64,000 nt of DNA. Source: Sorex araneus. Taxonomy: Eukaryota; Chordata; Mammalia; Eulipotyphla; Soricidae. Below the pieces are notes generated by a model. The model was given only the letters and a program-made list of their open reading frames with translations. It had not been told where the DNA came from and did not search any database. A program made the translations under genes and the position numbers. Positions 11,999-22,640 of the stretch are shown piece after piece. The first letter of the stretch is position 1. Every line of letters begins with the position of its first letter. The stretch lies in the NCBI RefSeq assembly GCF_027595985.1, contig NC_073305.1:121581739-121645738 (forward strand), in the 5' to 3' direction.

Positions 11999-12104
11999 TC
12001 AATACCAATTCTAAAGAACATATATGAATTGTTCATAATATGACTTTGACATAATATGACATAATATGACTCTTTGGTGATACTATGCTACAAACTATTC
12101 TAGG

Positions 12105-12290
12105 GTTGTAGAGAGAAAGTATAGCAAGTAGGGAACTTGCCTTGCCCATGATTTCCCCGAATTTGATACCCAGAACCACAGAGTCCAAACAGGTATGATT
12201 CTCGACCACAGAAACAGAAGTAAATCCTGAGCATGACTGGGTGTGAGACCTTCAAACAAACAAAAACAAATAAAAAATCATGCTGGAAAA
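12105..12290 (+). mobile_element. Old tRNA-type SINE, sense
   Basis: Diverged head (GTATAGCAAGTAGGGAACTTG, cut at the window of the A box), then CAGAAGTAAATCCTGAGCAT, GGGTGTGA and an A-rich CAAACAAACA tail. Confidence 0.75.
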
Positions 12291-12418
12291 ACAAAAGTGT
12301 CCTGGAAAAATTAGTTCTGAAAATTATTAATTTATGTTATTAATTTAATTCAAAAATTTTAAAAGGTTGAAGTAGCCACTCCCATGAAAATGAGAAAATA
12401 AAATATTTTTCTCTGTAT

Positions 12419-12596
12419 GGGGGCCGGAGTGATAGCACAGCGGGTAGGGCGTTTGCCTTGCACGCGGCCGACCCGGGTTCGATCCCCGGCATCCCATATG
12501 GTCCCCCAAGCACCGCCAGGAGTAAATCCTGAGTGCAAAGCCAGGAGTAAGTAACCCCTGAGCATCGCTGGGTGTGACCCAAAAAGAAAAAAAAAA
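12419..12596 (+). mobile_element. Family A tRNA-headed SINE, well preserved reference copy
   Basis: This is a Pol III SINE. The first ~75 bases resemble a tRNA gene with both internal promoter boxes. A tRNA-unrelated body follows (GGTCCCCCAAGCACCGCCAG, AGTAAATCCTGAGTGC, GGGTGTGACCC), then a 16-base A-rich tail. A 9-bp target duplication, TTCTCTGTA, flanks it at 12,409-12,417 and 12,597-12,605. The A-rich tail fits mobilisation by L1. A young age is suggested by the near-intact promoter and duplication. Confidence 0.95.
12433..12486 (+). promoter_or_regulatory. Internal Pol III promoter (A and B boxes) of a family A SINE
   Basis: The A box TAGCACAGCGG (12,433-12,443) fits TRGYNNANNNG and the B box GGTTCGATCCC (12,476-12,486) fits GGTTCRANNCC. 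The boxes are about 32 bases apart, as in tRNA genes. It is part of the SINE, not a separate tRNA gene: no aminoacyl stem or credible cloverleaf is present. Confidence 0.85.
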
Positions 12597-12605
12597 TTCT
12601 CTGTA

Positions 12606-13362
12606 GTAGAATAGATATCTGTATACACATATCTACAAATAATCATCAGAGAAATTACTAAATAGAAACATGAAGAACGTTGATATGAATTTGGGATTAT
12701 AACATTTTACTAACACTTAATGATATTGATTTCCTATAAAAATAATTTGTCAATATTATGGGACTAATATTTTGAAATAAGCTGCATAGAATGAAGCAAA
12801 ATTCTTAGTTAAATTTACTAAAATTTTTGTACAGGACTATCATATAGTGTCTGTATTTGATTGCTAATGAGGTAGTTTTATTACAGGAATATTTTAAACC
12901 ATACATATATTATCAATGTGTGAATATATATAAACTCCCAGTGAACTAAGGCAGTATTTGAAAATGCAGCCAAATCTCTGATTTCCTAAAGACCCATTCA
13001 CCAATCATTTGAGATTCTAAAGGTCTAAATACAATGACAAGTATATAGTTTTTGTGAGTAAAAAATTAATAAACACTTTAAATCTGTGAAGTCTTCACCA
13101 CTTCAGAGATGAAAGAATTTCAGAGTATTTGTTCAGGGCTTTATATGTAGATTAAATGAATGAATCTAACAGTTCCATGAGTTTGTGTGTGCTCTTTAGG
13201 AATCAACTGATGCTCAAAATAGTATTAATTGTCTACCACTTTTTATATCATTTAAAAAATATATATCCCTGTAATTCTCTTTAAATTTAGCAATTAGTTT
13301 AGCAATTAGCTAATCCAGAAAGCTGCCTTGCTGACACTCATTTCAATTGCTAATATGCTTTT
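12606..13362. other. Unassigned AT-rich spacer
   Basis: No recognisable gene or repeat between two young SINEs. Confidence 0.5.
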
Positions 13363-13378
13363 AATATAGCACTTATTT

Positions 13379-13551
13379 GGGGCTGGAGTGATAACACAGC
13401 GGGTAGGGCGTTTGCCTTGCACGCGGCCGACCCGGGTTCGAATCCCAGCATCCCATATGGTCCCCTGAGCTCCACCAGGAGTAATTCCTGAGTGTAGAAC
13501 CAGGAGTAACCCCTGTGCATTGCCAGGTGTGACCCCAAAAAATCAAAAAAA
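13379..13551 (+). mobile_element. Family A SINE with 16-bp target duplication
   Basis: Full-length copy ending in an A-rich AATCAAAAAAAA tail. The duplication AATATAGCACTTATTT is perfect (13,363-13,378 and 13,552-13,567). The B box GGTTCGAATCC is intact, while the A box carries one change (TAACACAGCGG). Confidence 0.95.
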
Positions 13552-13567
13552 AATATAGCACTTATTT

Positions 13568-14019
13568 TGTTTAATGAATAAACACTCATCAATTTATTAT
13601 TAAGGCAATAATATGAGTAAGTGCTTATCTTCTTGACATAGATTGGATGTCATATCTCTTTCTAGACTACCTCTAATTCTTGCATCTATATCTTTCCACA
13701 TTTCAGGTTATGAGATATATGCAATCCCTTTTACTATTCTCTCATTTTCTTAGTTTACTATCAAGAATAAAGAACTGATTTAACGTAAGTTTTAATGAAA
13801 AATAAAATCTAGTATATTTAAACATTTGGTTAATTAACCAGTTTTAAAGAGCACTGAAACTTTAAAATTTAAACTATACTCCCTGACAGGTTGATTTCAT
13901 GACTATATTGCATAATAAGTTATATAAAGTTTGGAATAAACTAATTTTAGTTTATCTTTAAAAAATACTCTTTATCAGACATCCATCATTTTTGTTAATT
14001 TTTTTGATATTTTGTTTAA
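13568..14019. other. Unassigned AT-rich spacer
   Basis: No gene or known repeat family seen. Confidence 0.5.
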
Positions 14020-14185
14020 TTTTGGGGCCACACCCATCAGTGCCCCAAATTCCTTCTGGCTCTGTGGTCAGGGATCACCACTGGCAGGACTCTGGGGAGC
14101 ACTAAGGGGTGCCAAAGATCAAACTAGTTTGTATGCAAAGCTAGTATCCTACCTGGTGTATTAGCACTCTGTCACAGACTATCCA
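14020..14185 (-). mobile_element. Old tRNA-type SINE, antisense
   Basis: Starts TTTTGGGGCCACACCCATCA, carries GGGATCACCACTGGCAGGA and a head-like end GTATCCTACCTGGTGTATTA. Confidence 0.75.
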
Positions 14186-14713
14186 TCATTCGAAAACAAA
14201 GATAGTCCTTAATATTTTTTTTGGGGGGGGCGTCTTTAATGCTTTAGATAAAGACATTAGTTTTTAAATAAAATAGAATATCCCAGCGTGATTCCTATCC
14301 ATCAAACATTTATATTATACTTCTTATATACTTAAGAATAGAAATATTAACAGTAAGAATTTAAAGAACCATGGTCATAAGGAGGGAGTTCAATTAATTC
14401 TTTTCAACTTTGCTTATAGTTTGAACACTTAGCATGTAATAAACTCATAGTTATTTACAATGACTCTATGTAAAAGTACTGCTGCAATATTTTATATAAT
14501 AATGTAGTTTTCATATTGCAGGTCTACCTCTGATATGCTTTTCTAAGAACATCATTTTCATTAGAAGACCTCTTTATACATTAAATTTTCACTTTTCATC
14601 TGTATTCCTTTATAAAATGATATAAAAATTCTCATAGTAGCTTTTTATTTCTATATTAGAAATGTATACATTTGCATACTTTCTAAACATTGATCACGAA
14701 CTATCATAAAAAT
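14186..14713. other. Unassigned AT-rich spacer
   Basis: Holds a short G run at 14,221-14,230 but no recognisable gene or repeat family. Confidence 0.5.
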
Positions 14714-14952
14714 CCACTTTCATCCCATTGCTCATTGATTTGCTCAAGTGGGCACCAATAACATCTCTATTTTGAGACTTGCTGTCACTGTTTTTGGTAT
14801 ATCCAATATGCCACGGGGAGCTTGCCAGGCTCTGCTGTCTGGGTGAGATACTCTTGGTAGCTTGTCAGAATCTCCGAGAGCAGCAGAGGAATTGAACCCG
14901 GGTTGTCCGCGTGCAAGGCAAACACCCTACCACTGTGCTATTACTCCAGCCC
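14714..14952 (-). mobile_element. Family B RTE-derived SINE, antisense, full length with target duplication
   Basis: Reading the minus strand, the order is tRNA-like head (CACAGTGGTAGGGTGTTTGC), RTE 5'-UTR segment (GAGATTCTGACAAGCTACC, GGCATATTGGATATACC), then RTE 3' end with GGGATG. An 11-bp duplication ATCATAAAAAT lies at 14,703-14,713 and 14,953-14,963. All three parts came in as one insertion, which supports a true composite family. Confidence 0.92.
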
Positions 14953-15238
14953 ATCATAAAAATAGTCTGGACTAATATACCCCAATATATACATTCATAT
15001 ATGAATTATATTTGATAAATTTTATAATCACTAAACATTTTACATATTATTTACACTTTATAAGTAGCAATTCATTAATTTTTATCACCATCTTTATTTT
15101 ATATCTATTTTTAAGATAAGATAGAAAGATCTTATTTTATTTAATAAGTAATTAAAGCAGAGCTTAAACCTAAGAAGTTAGAATTTAAATGTACAAACAT
15201 AAATGTTTTAATATATTTTGTATCCATAGTGTAAATAA

Positions 15239-15470
15239 GTGATAGCATAGAGGGTAGGGCATTTGCCTTGCAAGCGGCCGACCCAGGTTCCACTCGAGGA
15301 GCCCAGCAAGCTACAGAGAGTATCTCACCCGCACGGTAGAGCCTGGCAAGCTACCGGTAGCGTATTCAATATGCCAAAACCAGTAACAACAAGTCTTATT
15401 TGGAGACATTACTGGTGCCCACTCAAGCAAATTGATGAGTGATAGGATGACAGAGACAGTGATATAGTGA
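15239..15470 (+). mobile_element. Family B RTE-derived SINE, sense
   Basis: The tRNA-like head lacks its first bases. The RTE-derived body has GATATGCC-like and AACAACAAGTCTTATTTGGA blocks, and the tail is AGAGACAGTGATATAGTGA. It forms a tail-to-tail inverted pair with the next entry. Confidence 0.88.
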
Positions 15471-15480
15471 TATTAACATC

Positions 15481-15592
15481 TGTCATCCCGTTGCTTATCG
15501 ATTTGCTTGAGCAGGCACCAGTAATGTCTTTATTGTGAGACTAGTTGTTACTGTTTTTGGCATATCGAATACGACATGGGTAGCTTGCCATA
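15481..15592 (-). mobile_element. Family B RTE-derived SINE, antisense, 5' truncated
   Basis: Only about 110 bases of the 3' half are present, from TGTCATCCCGTTGC to ATGGGTAGCTTGCCA. It lies ten bases from the tail of the preceding sense copy. Confidence 0.88.
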
Positions 15593-17479
15593 ACATATAA
15601 TGAATTATATGAATATTACACAATAAGACAAAATAGAAATTAAGAATCATGAAATGTAAGCATATTTAAAGTATATTGTATATTATTATAAGCTCAAATG
15701 GACCACAATTTGCAAGCCATTTCGTAAAATACAGATTCTGAAAATTGCACTTCACTTGAATATTTCATTAATGGGACTATCTTTGGATATATTTTAAAAG
15801 AGAATTATATTCCTTAACAAAGCAAGTATGAGAGATATGTGTTTTATTTCCTCAAAAGGTTTTGTTGACTAGACCCAAAAGATCATCTTTTGAATAAGAA
15901 GAGAACATATGGAAATTAGAAGCAAACTATCAAAACAGTGACATTACAGAAGCAGTAAGGAGAGTTTGAAAACCATCTGTGTATCTATTAAATATGTCTA
16001 AAAAATAAACATGCTTTGTAGGAGATCAGTTGGGTTGGCTAGAGTAGATTTATCTTTGTTCTTTGATTAGTAAAAGTATACAAACTCTAAAAATTAGTGG
16101 CTTTCTATCAGGCGTAGAAACTTTGTAAAGAGAAATCACTAATTAAATATTTATCTATGTTAAATGCATCAGCCTTAGTATATAAAAATGAAAAGACTTT
16201 TTCATTTGGCTTTAATAAGTACAACTAAAATAGGATTTTTAAAAATATATAATAAACCACTAGATTTCCTCTATTTGTCCAATCTTTGCTTTAGAAAAAA
16301 ACATGAGTTTTAGCTTCACTGCAAGTTTCCCTCTGAGTTTTCTCAGCCACAAGAAGACAGGTAATTCGTATGTCTCAGTGGGGGTATTTTTGAGAGTGTT
16401 TCATGCATGATTTCTGAGAGAGAAGCAAATGAGATAACCAGGATAGATCCCAGGAGCTAACTCTTCCTAGGCAGAAGTTCCATTTAAAAAGCATAAAATT
16501 ATAATAAAAATTAAAAATGCACAAAGTGCACAGAAGCGATGTTTGTGGTGAGAGAAAAAGAAAACAAATTTAATCAATCTTTTCTGTATGAATTCTATTA
16601 TTTATTGAAAATATTACAGGAAATTGTTTTGGTGGTAGAATTTAGCTAGTAGGCAAATGTCAACATGAAATTGCCAATTTAAATCATCAATGCCAGTCTC
16701 CATATCCTTCATTCTGAAAATAGCATCAACTAAATTTGCTAACAACTAGAAGCTAGTCTATTCAGTTTCAAATATTAAAAGCATTTGAATCCTTAAAATT
16801 TTCAGATATGCTGTTTCTCTCTTTTTATTAAATCATTCCACTAAAAGTTGCTTTATTTATAACATACATATAAAAAATAAGGGTTATTAGAATAAGACCC
16901 TATTCTAATTTGTGCATTTTCTAAATTTTTAATGAAATTAGAATGAAAATCTGACTGCATATTTTCACATATACCTAAACCAACAGATTTAATATTGATT
17001 CTATTTTCTCTGGAATATTTTAGAAATTGTTATCTCCTAGAAAACAAACACATAACAAGTAAGATAATAAAGAAATTTCTTAGGAATGTTAAATTCAATG
17101 TATTTTATGATTAGTAGCCTTAGTTTATCAAGAAATCCTAGATTTTATAGTACCAATAATCCCAATGTTAACTGTTCCTCTCGTCAACTAAACCACATAT
17201 TCTAATGATCTCACTGGAATAATTAATCAGCAGCCAAATAATTTTAATCCAAGACTCTGACATCTATTCTGTTTTCATATTTTAAAATTATGAGAAATAC
17301 TATTTTATTAAATTATAAAGGGTAAATTCTAGAAACTATAGAACCATTAAATAGGTATATTAAATAGGCCATGGATAAGACATTGAAAAAATGGATTAAA
17401 ACTTTATTTGATCTTTGATAACAAAGACATTTAACATAAGAGGGATTTTACATTAATCAAAAGAATATTGTAGCTTTTT
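15593..17479. other. Unassigned AT-rich DNA, 1.9 kb
   Basis: No gene, RNA gene or recent repeat recognised. Confidence 0.5.
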
Positions 17480-17665
17480 GTTAATACTAGTATTATTTAC
17501 ACTAGCCAAAATAAAATCTACATGAATGTCCACTCACTGATGACTCAATAACCATTATTTTATACCCTTAATGAAATATTACTCAGCTGTTTAAAAATTA
17601 TGATGTCCTGCCTTTTTCAACAATAAAGAAGAAATGAATGACAAAGTAAAATAAGCCAAGGAATT
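17480..17665 (+). mobile_element. Old L1 ORF2 3' fragment, sense
   Basis: Contains TTTACACTAGCCAAAAT, ATGAATGTCCACTCACTGAT and GAAATATTACTCAGCTGTTT, which follow the order at the end of L1 ORF2. Confidence 0.75.
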
Positions 17666-17679
17666 AAAATTTAGTTTTA

Positions 17680-17863
17680 GGGGGCTGGAGCGATAGCACA
17701 GCGGATAGGGCGTTTGCCTTGCATGCAGCTGACCCGGGTTCAATTCCCAGCATCCCATATGGTCCCCTGAGCACCACTAGGAGTAATTCCTGAGTGCAGA
17801 GCCAGGAGTAACCCCTGTGTATCGCCAGGTGTGACCCCAAAATAAAAAATAAAAAAAATTTAA
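17680..17863 (+). mobile_element. Family A SINE with 14-bp target duplication
   Basis: Full-length copy with intact A box TAGCACAGCGG and a GGTTCAATTCC B box. The duplication AAAATTTAGTTTTA is perfect (17,666-17,679 and 17,864-17,877). It landed directly beside the old L1 piece. Confidence 0.95.
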
Positions 17864-17954
17864 AAAATTTAGTTTTAAATGGTTCCATTCATATGCAATA
17901 TAATTAAGAAAAAAACTAAGGCAGCAACAATAACTTTTAGACTCTAAAAATATA

Positions 17955-18150
17955 ATGATTTGGGGGCTGCAGTGATAGCAGATAGGGCATTTGCCTTTCA
18001 CAAGGCCAAACCTGTTTTCCATCCCACTTGGGTTTTGATCTCCACCACCCCAAATAGTACTCCGATCTTGCCAGGAGTGATCTCAAAACACAGCCAGGAA
18101 TAAGCCTGAGTATTGAAGGGGGAATGTATACCAAATATCAACAAATAAAT
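17955..18150 (+). mobile_element. Old tRNA-type SINE, sense
   Basis: Diverged head (GGGGGCTGCAGTGATAGCAG, GGGCATTTGCC), body with CCAGGAGTGATCTCAAAACA, and an AAATAAATAAATAA tail. Confidence 0.8.
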
Positions 18151-18934
18151 AAATAATAGAGGTTAACAGAAGAAGGGGTATGGACATGAAAGAAGAGGGC
18201 TATGTCATTTTTATAGTGCGATGGCATTTTGGTGGTGAGTATGGTGAAACTTAAACACACACATAGAAATGAAACTTTACTTTCAAAGTTTATATTACAA
18301 ACTAATTTCAAAACCAAATTAAATTAAAGAAATAAGAACAAGATGAAAACACATCCTTGTTCATAATTCTCAAGCATTTTAGAAGGCAATCTTCAAATGG
18401 AAATATGTTTTATATAGATATGTGTGGATATAGTACACAGTATAATATGTAGTATGAAAATATTTTCAAGTATCAAATTCCATTGTTCTTTAGAAGTCAA
18501 ATTTTTCTCTTTAACTTTATTTTCCAACTTATTTTGCATATACTGTTTGTATACTAAAGATTTCAAGCTTGAAAAATTCAAATTGACTTATTTTAAAGAT
18601 TACAGTGTCAAATCTCAATGCAAATAATGTTATATTTGTGGTGTCTGGGATACTACAAAAGCCCTATTGTATCCTTACTTTGTTTCCACAATGTTTGAAA
18701 TATTTTTAAAATTTACTTTATTACATATATTTATTCAATTGTAATATAACCATCCAGTAAATTATAAATTGCCTTTAACAATATATGCTCTATCTAAAAG
18801 GTGAAATACAGTATTTGAGGAGGATGGTGCTTCAGAAGTTGTAGTTAGGAGGAATGAGTGAAAGGGAAGGTAGAGGATGGAATCCATCTGTAATTCTCAG
18901 CTAACCAGTCCGATGGTTTAATCAATGGTCTAAG
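18151..18934. other. Unassigned AT-rich DNA, possible old L1 3' end at its start
   Basis: The stretch 18,160-18,260 has a TTTTGGTGGTGAGTATGG block reminiscent of L1 3' untranslated sequence, but the match is weak. Nothing else is recognised. Confidence 0.4.
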
Positions 18935-19070
18935 GATGTGAAGCTGTTTGGGCTCTGCAGGCCTGGGATCACCTGGTGCTGGGAACCAAGTGACCTCATT
19001 AATCAGATTTGGCGGGAGGCAGGGGGTATGCTTGCTTGGCATGCTCCCTAACTTGAACTATACCTCTGCC
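18935..19070 (-). mobile_element. Old tRNA-type SINE, antisense (tentative)
   Basis: Has CACCTGGTGCTGGGAACCAA and a head-like GCATGCTCCCTAACTTGAAC with ACCTCTGCCC at the end. Diverged enough to remain tentative. Confidence 0.5.
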
Positions 19071-19474
19071 CTTTTACACAGTAGTTAAAAGCATCTGAAG
19101 AATTCAAATCATTTGGACATGGAAGGTTACTTCCTGAAATACCCTTTTGCCATTCCTAATTCATTAACTCTTGGATACAATTTACATTGGCTTCTTGTTT
19201 ACAGGCAGTTTTGCTCAGTGAGTATAAATTGGAGTAACTGAAAACTTGTATTTTCTGTCCTCAAACTAAACAGACTATTTCTTTCATTACTTCCAAATTT
19301 TACGTATTTTTGGGCTGCAAATGTCTTGTTTTTGATCTAATTAACTTAGATGAAAATTAAGTATATAAGTTTTAATGTTAAATTCGTCTTTTGAAAAATT
19401 ATGTTTATACTAATGTGAATTTATATGGATATTCTACCTTTCAGATATTGCTGCTTTACAGTCTTACTATTTTA
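19071..19474. other. Unassigned AT-rich spacer
   Basis: No recognisable gene or repeat family. Confidence 0.5.
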
Positions 19475-19491
19475 CAACTAATCTTTTATCA

Positions 19492-20082
19492 ATCACAATC
19501 ACAATATCCCGTTTATCACCGATTTCTCGGGTGGGCTCAGTAACATCTCACTTGGTCCTTTCCCTGAGATCTTAGAAGTCTATTTTGACTTGGCCCTCCT
19601 AAGGATGTTGCACTGGGGCTCTTCAGGGTCAGGGGAATAAGATCCAGCTTGTTACTGGATTTTGCATATGAATACACCATGGGGAGCTTGCAAGGCTGTC
19701 CCATGGGGGCAGGAAACTCTCAGAAGATTGCCAGTTTCTCCTAGAGTGAGAGGTAGGCTAAAGATATCTCGAGACCACTTGCGGCCACAGGCTTCTGAGA
19801 GCTTGCTTTTAAGTCTCTGGATGTTGACTGTTGATGGAATTACACACACCTGGGTTCCTCTGCCGGTACCTTCATGCATGAGGCCTGTCTGAACGTGTAG
19901 AGAGGAGCCTCCAGCATGGCTGCAGGTAGGTTCCAGTGGTCTTCGGCCGCCAGGAGCTCTGCTTGGGGTGGGGAGGGAAGCTGGAGCCCATCCCCTCCGA
20001 GGGGCCTCGGGGAAGACAGCCAGGCGTGGGGGCAAGAGACTCTCTGCAACTAATCTCTGTAACTAATTAGTTGGACTCTCTC
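19492..20082 (-). mobile_element. Family C RTE-derived element, antisense, near full length
   Basis: The plus strand starts with the tail (CACAATCACAATATCCC), passes through the RTE-like 3' end and 5'-UTR-like block, and ends in the GC-rich head near 20,030. A duplication CAACTAATCTTT(T)ATCA flanks it at 19,475-19,491 and 20,083-20,098, differing by one T. The head-side end also carries local copies of an ACTAAT motif. Confidence 0.88.
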
Positions 20083-20098
20083 CAACTAATCTTTATCA

Positions 20099-20604
20099 GG
20101 ATAAAAACATAGAGATACTCTATCAGGCACCCTGACTACAAGAAACAAATTAAGTCAAAACAAAGTCAGTCTTTCAGTCAATTCTTGAAGCCCACTTTGT
20201 GCAAACCTTGGGAAAGAAGGTTTATAAAAAAGGTTTATACTAGATGATAGGAATAACAGTCTTCTCATGAAACATTCCTATACACTTCCCAATCAGAGTG
20301 TCTATAACGATCCCATGTGTGAGTTCAAGAGATTGTCAAGATATTTGTTTGACTTCATACATAAATTAAAATGGATACAATAAATTAGTCTTGGAGCCTG
20401 TCCAATCAGAATATTAAATTTTGTCCATAAGATTGTGTCTATCCTCATAGATCCAGAACATTCAACAGATATTTAGAAAATTTTGAGGACACTACAACTA
20501 GTTTGGAGGCATCTATTGGTAATGATGATAGATGGGATATAATAATGATAAGGCCCTGTTCCTATTTTTATGTAGATGCTTAAATAATAACCATATATTA
20601 TATA
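20099..20604. other. Unassigned spacer
   Basis: No recognisable gene or repeat family. Confidence 0.5.
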
Positions 20605-20620
20605 TAAATTTGTTAGTTGT

Positions 20621-20813
20621 GGGGCTGGAGCAATAGCACAGTGGGTAGGGCGTTTGCCTTGCACGCGGCCGACCCGGGTTCAATTCCCAGCATCTCATAT
20701 GGTCCCCTGAGCACCGCCAGGGGTAATTCCTGAGTGCAGAGCCAGGAGGAACCCCTGTGCATTGCCAGGTGTGACCCAAAAAGCAAAAAAAAAAAAAAAA
20801 AAAGGAAAAAAAA
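20621..20813 (+). mobile_element. Family A SINE with 15-bp target duplication
   Basis: Full-length copy with a long A-rich tail (about 35 bases). The duplication TAAATTTGTTAGTTG is perfect (20,605-20,619 and 20,814-20,828). Confidence 0.95.
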
Positions 20814-20877
20814 TAAATTTGTTAGTTGAAATTACTGTAAATTATTTATATAAATTTTCTCTTTTGTCACTGTAATT

Positions 20878-21125
20878 GGGCTGGAGCAATAGCACAGCGG
20901 GTAGGGCATTTAACTTGCACACGGCCGACCCAGGTTCCATTCCTTCGCCCCTCTCGGAGAGCCTGGCAAGCTACTGAGAGTATCTCACCAGAATGGCAGA
21001 GCCTGGCAAGCTACCTGTGGCATATTCAATATGCCAAAAACAGTAACAAGTCTCAAATGGAGATATTACTGGTGCCTGCTTGAGCAAATCGATGAGCTAA
21101 GGGATGACAGTGACAGTGACAGTTG
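20878..21125 (+). mobile_element. Family B RTE-derived SINE, sense, full length
   Basis: Clear composite: tRNA-like head, then CTCTCGGAGAGCCTGGCAAG (RTE 5' UTR), then GATATTACTGGTGCCTGCTT and GGGATGACAGTGACAGTGAC (RTE-like 3' end and tail). A short 8-bp duplication CTGTAATT is at 20,870-20,877 and 21,126-21,133. Confidence 0.92.
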
Positions 21126-21160
21126 CTGTAATTAATATTAAAGTATCACTGTACCTTGGC

Positions 21161-21300
21161 ATCCCCTTGTTCGTTGATTTATTTGAGTGGACACCACTAA
21201 TGTCTCTATTCCTTCCAGCCCTGAGATTTTAACAGCCTCTCTTTACTTGTCCTTCCCAAGGATTGGAGGCTCTGTCAGGGTCAGGGGAATGAGACCTATC
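21161..21300 (-). mobile_element. Family C fragment, antisense
   Basis: Has the RTE-like 3' end (GTTCGTTGATTTATTTGAGT), then CCCTGAGATTTTAACAGCCT and CTCTGTCAGGGTCAGGGGAA. It stands tail to tail with the preceding sense family B copy. Confidence 0.85.
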
Positions 21301-21594
21301 TGCCCCTCTAGGAACTCAGTGATATCTTGTAAAAAACTGACAAAAGGCAAATTTTTATAATGCCTTGTGCCTAAGTTACTTAACTGAGCAGTGCCCTGGG
21401 TGTGTGTTTATGTGGGGGAGGAGAGCTCCTTTCCACTTTGGAATTGTGTAGGTGGGAAAGGGTTGGAAGGGAATATGAGTTTGGGAAGGCATCCGCATGG
21501 AAGGAACAATCAACTCAGATATCTGGTATCTGGGAGGAATAGGATTTTCTGAGAGAATGGTGGTTAGGGAAAAAGCAATTCTATGAGATGGAAC

Positions 21595-21640
21595 TATATA
21601 TATAACTATATATATATAGTTATATATATATATATATACC
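21595..21640. repeat. (TA)n self-complementary tract
   Basis: Alternating TA with palindromic ACTATATATATATAGT inside; abuts a truncated family B fragment. Confidence 0.9.
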
Positions 21641-21733
21641 TCTTGGAGAGCCCGGAAAGCTACTGAGAGTATACCACCCGCATGGGCACAGCCTGGCAGC
21701 CTGGCAAGCTACCAAAGCATATTTGATATGCAA
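21641..21733 (+). mobile_element. Family B fragment, RTE 5'-UTR part only
   Basis: Begins CTCTTGGAGAGCCCGGAAAG and ends TTTGATATGC, then runs into (AAAT)n. A short internal duplication of CAGCCTGGCA is present. Head and 3' end are missing. Confidence 0.8.
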
Positions 21734-21757
21734 ATAAATAAATAAATAAATAAAGTT
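21734..21757 (+). repeat. (AAAT)n microsatellite
   Basis: Six AAAT units directly follow the broken family B body. Confidence 0.9.
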
Positions 21758-21966
21758 TTAAAATTTCTCTAGAGCTCTAATCTTCAAATAAAAGTGTTTG
21801 TCCTCTAAAATATTAAATTCAGCATGGATAGATGGCGACTAGGCAACTATAAACATAGTTCAAATGATTTATTTATAAATATCCTGAGTTAATATTTAAA
21901 AATATTCTTTTGCATAATTTTAACTAAATTTTATCATTGACCCAATGGTTGCTCAGAAATACATTG

Positions 21967-22640
21967 TTTATTCATTCATTCATTCATTCATTCTATTTAT
22001 TATTCACTATTTATTTATAATTCATTATTTATTCATACGCATATTATTTATTATTTATTCACATATATCATTTGCTTATTTCTTTATTCATTCAGTTATT
22101 CGTTCATTTATTCTTTGATTTGTATATTCATTGTTATTTACATTTGTTATTGAGCACACGACAGAAACAAATGAAGATGTTACTGGCGCCCGCTTGAGCA
22201 AATCGATGAACAATGGGATGACAGTGTATCATTATTGATTTTTTATTCATTCATTTATTTATATATTTATCATTCACTCATTCATCATTTATATATGTGT
22301 TTATTGTTCCTACCTTCATTATTTATTCATCTATTCATTTATGTATTTATCATTTATTTATATATTCATTATTTATTTATCTATTTATTTATTTTCATAT
22401 TCATCACTAATTCATTTATCATTATTTATATTTTAAACATTTATTATTTATTTGTCTATTCATTCACTTATTTATTCATTTATTCAATCATTTATTTATT
22501 ATTTACTATTATTTATTCATTGCTTATTTATTATTAATTTGTTTATTCTATTTATTCTATAATTTATTGATTAATTAGTATTGATTAGTGTTAGTACTAA
22601 TTAGTATTTTTTGTTATTTAGTTATTAATTTATTTCTCAT
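21967..22640. repeat. ATTC/ATTT low-complexity array, about 650 bp
   Basis: Degenerate arrays of ATTC, ATTT and TTAT words, purest at 21,970-21,992 and ragged afterwards. Long open frames rich in Ile, Phe and Tyr here are composition artefacts. A family B 3' end sits inside at 22,165-22,228. Confidence 0.9.
22165..22228 (+). mobile_element. Family B fragment, 3' end only
   Basis: Carries GATGTTACTGGCGCCCGCTT, GAGCAAATCGATGAACAATG and GGGATGACAGTG. It is the part missing from the fragment at 21,641-21,733. Confidence 0.82.

Noticed and set aside
12419-12490. tRNA gene candidates with intact A and B boxes, here and in other SINE heads
   Set aside because: Each is the head of a dispersed SINE with a body, a tail and usually a target duplication. 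No acceptor stem pairing or separate gene context is visible.
22235-22537. A 100-residue hydrophobic open frame that looks like a membrane protein
   Set aside because: It is the ATTC/ATTT low-complexity array. Composition alone explains the Ile/Phe/Tyr content.
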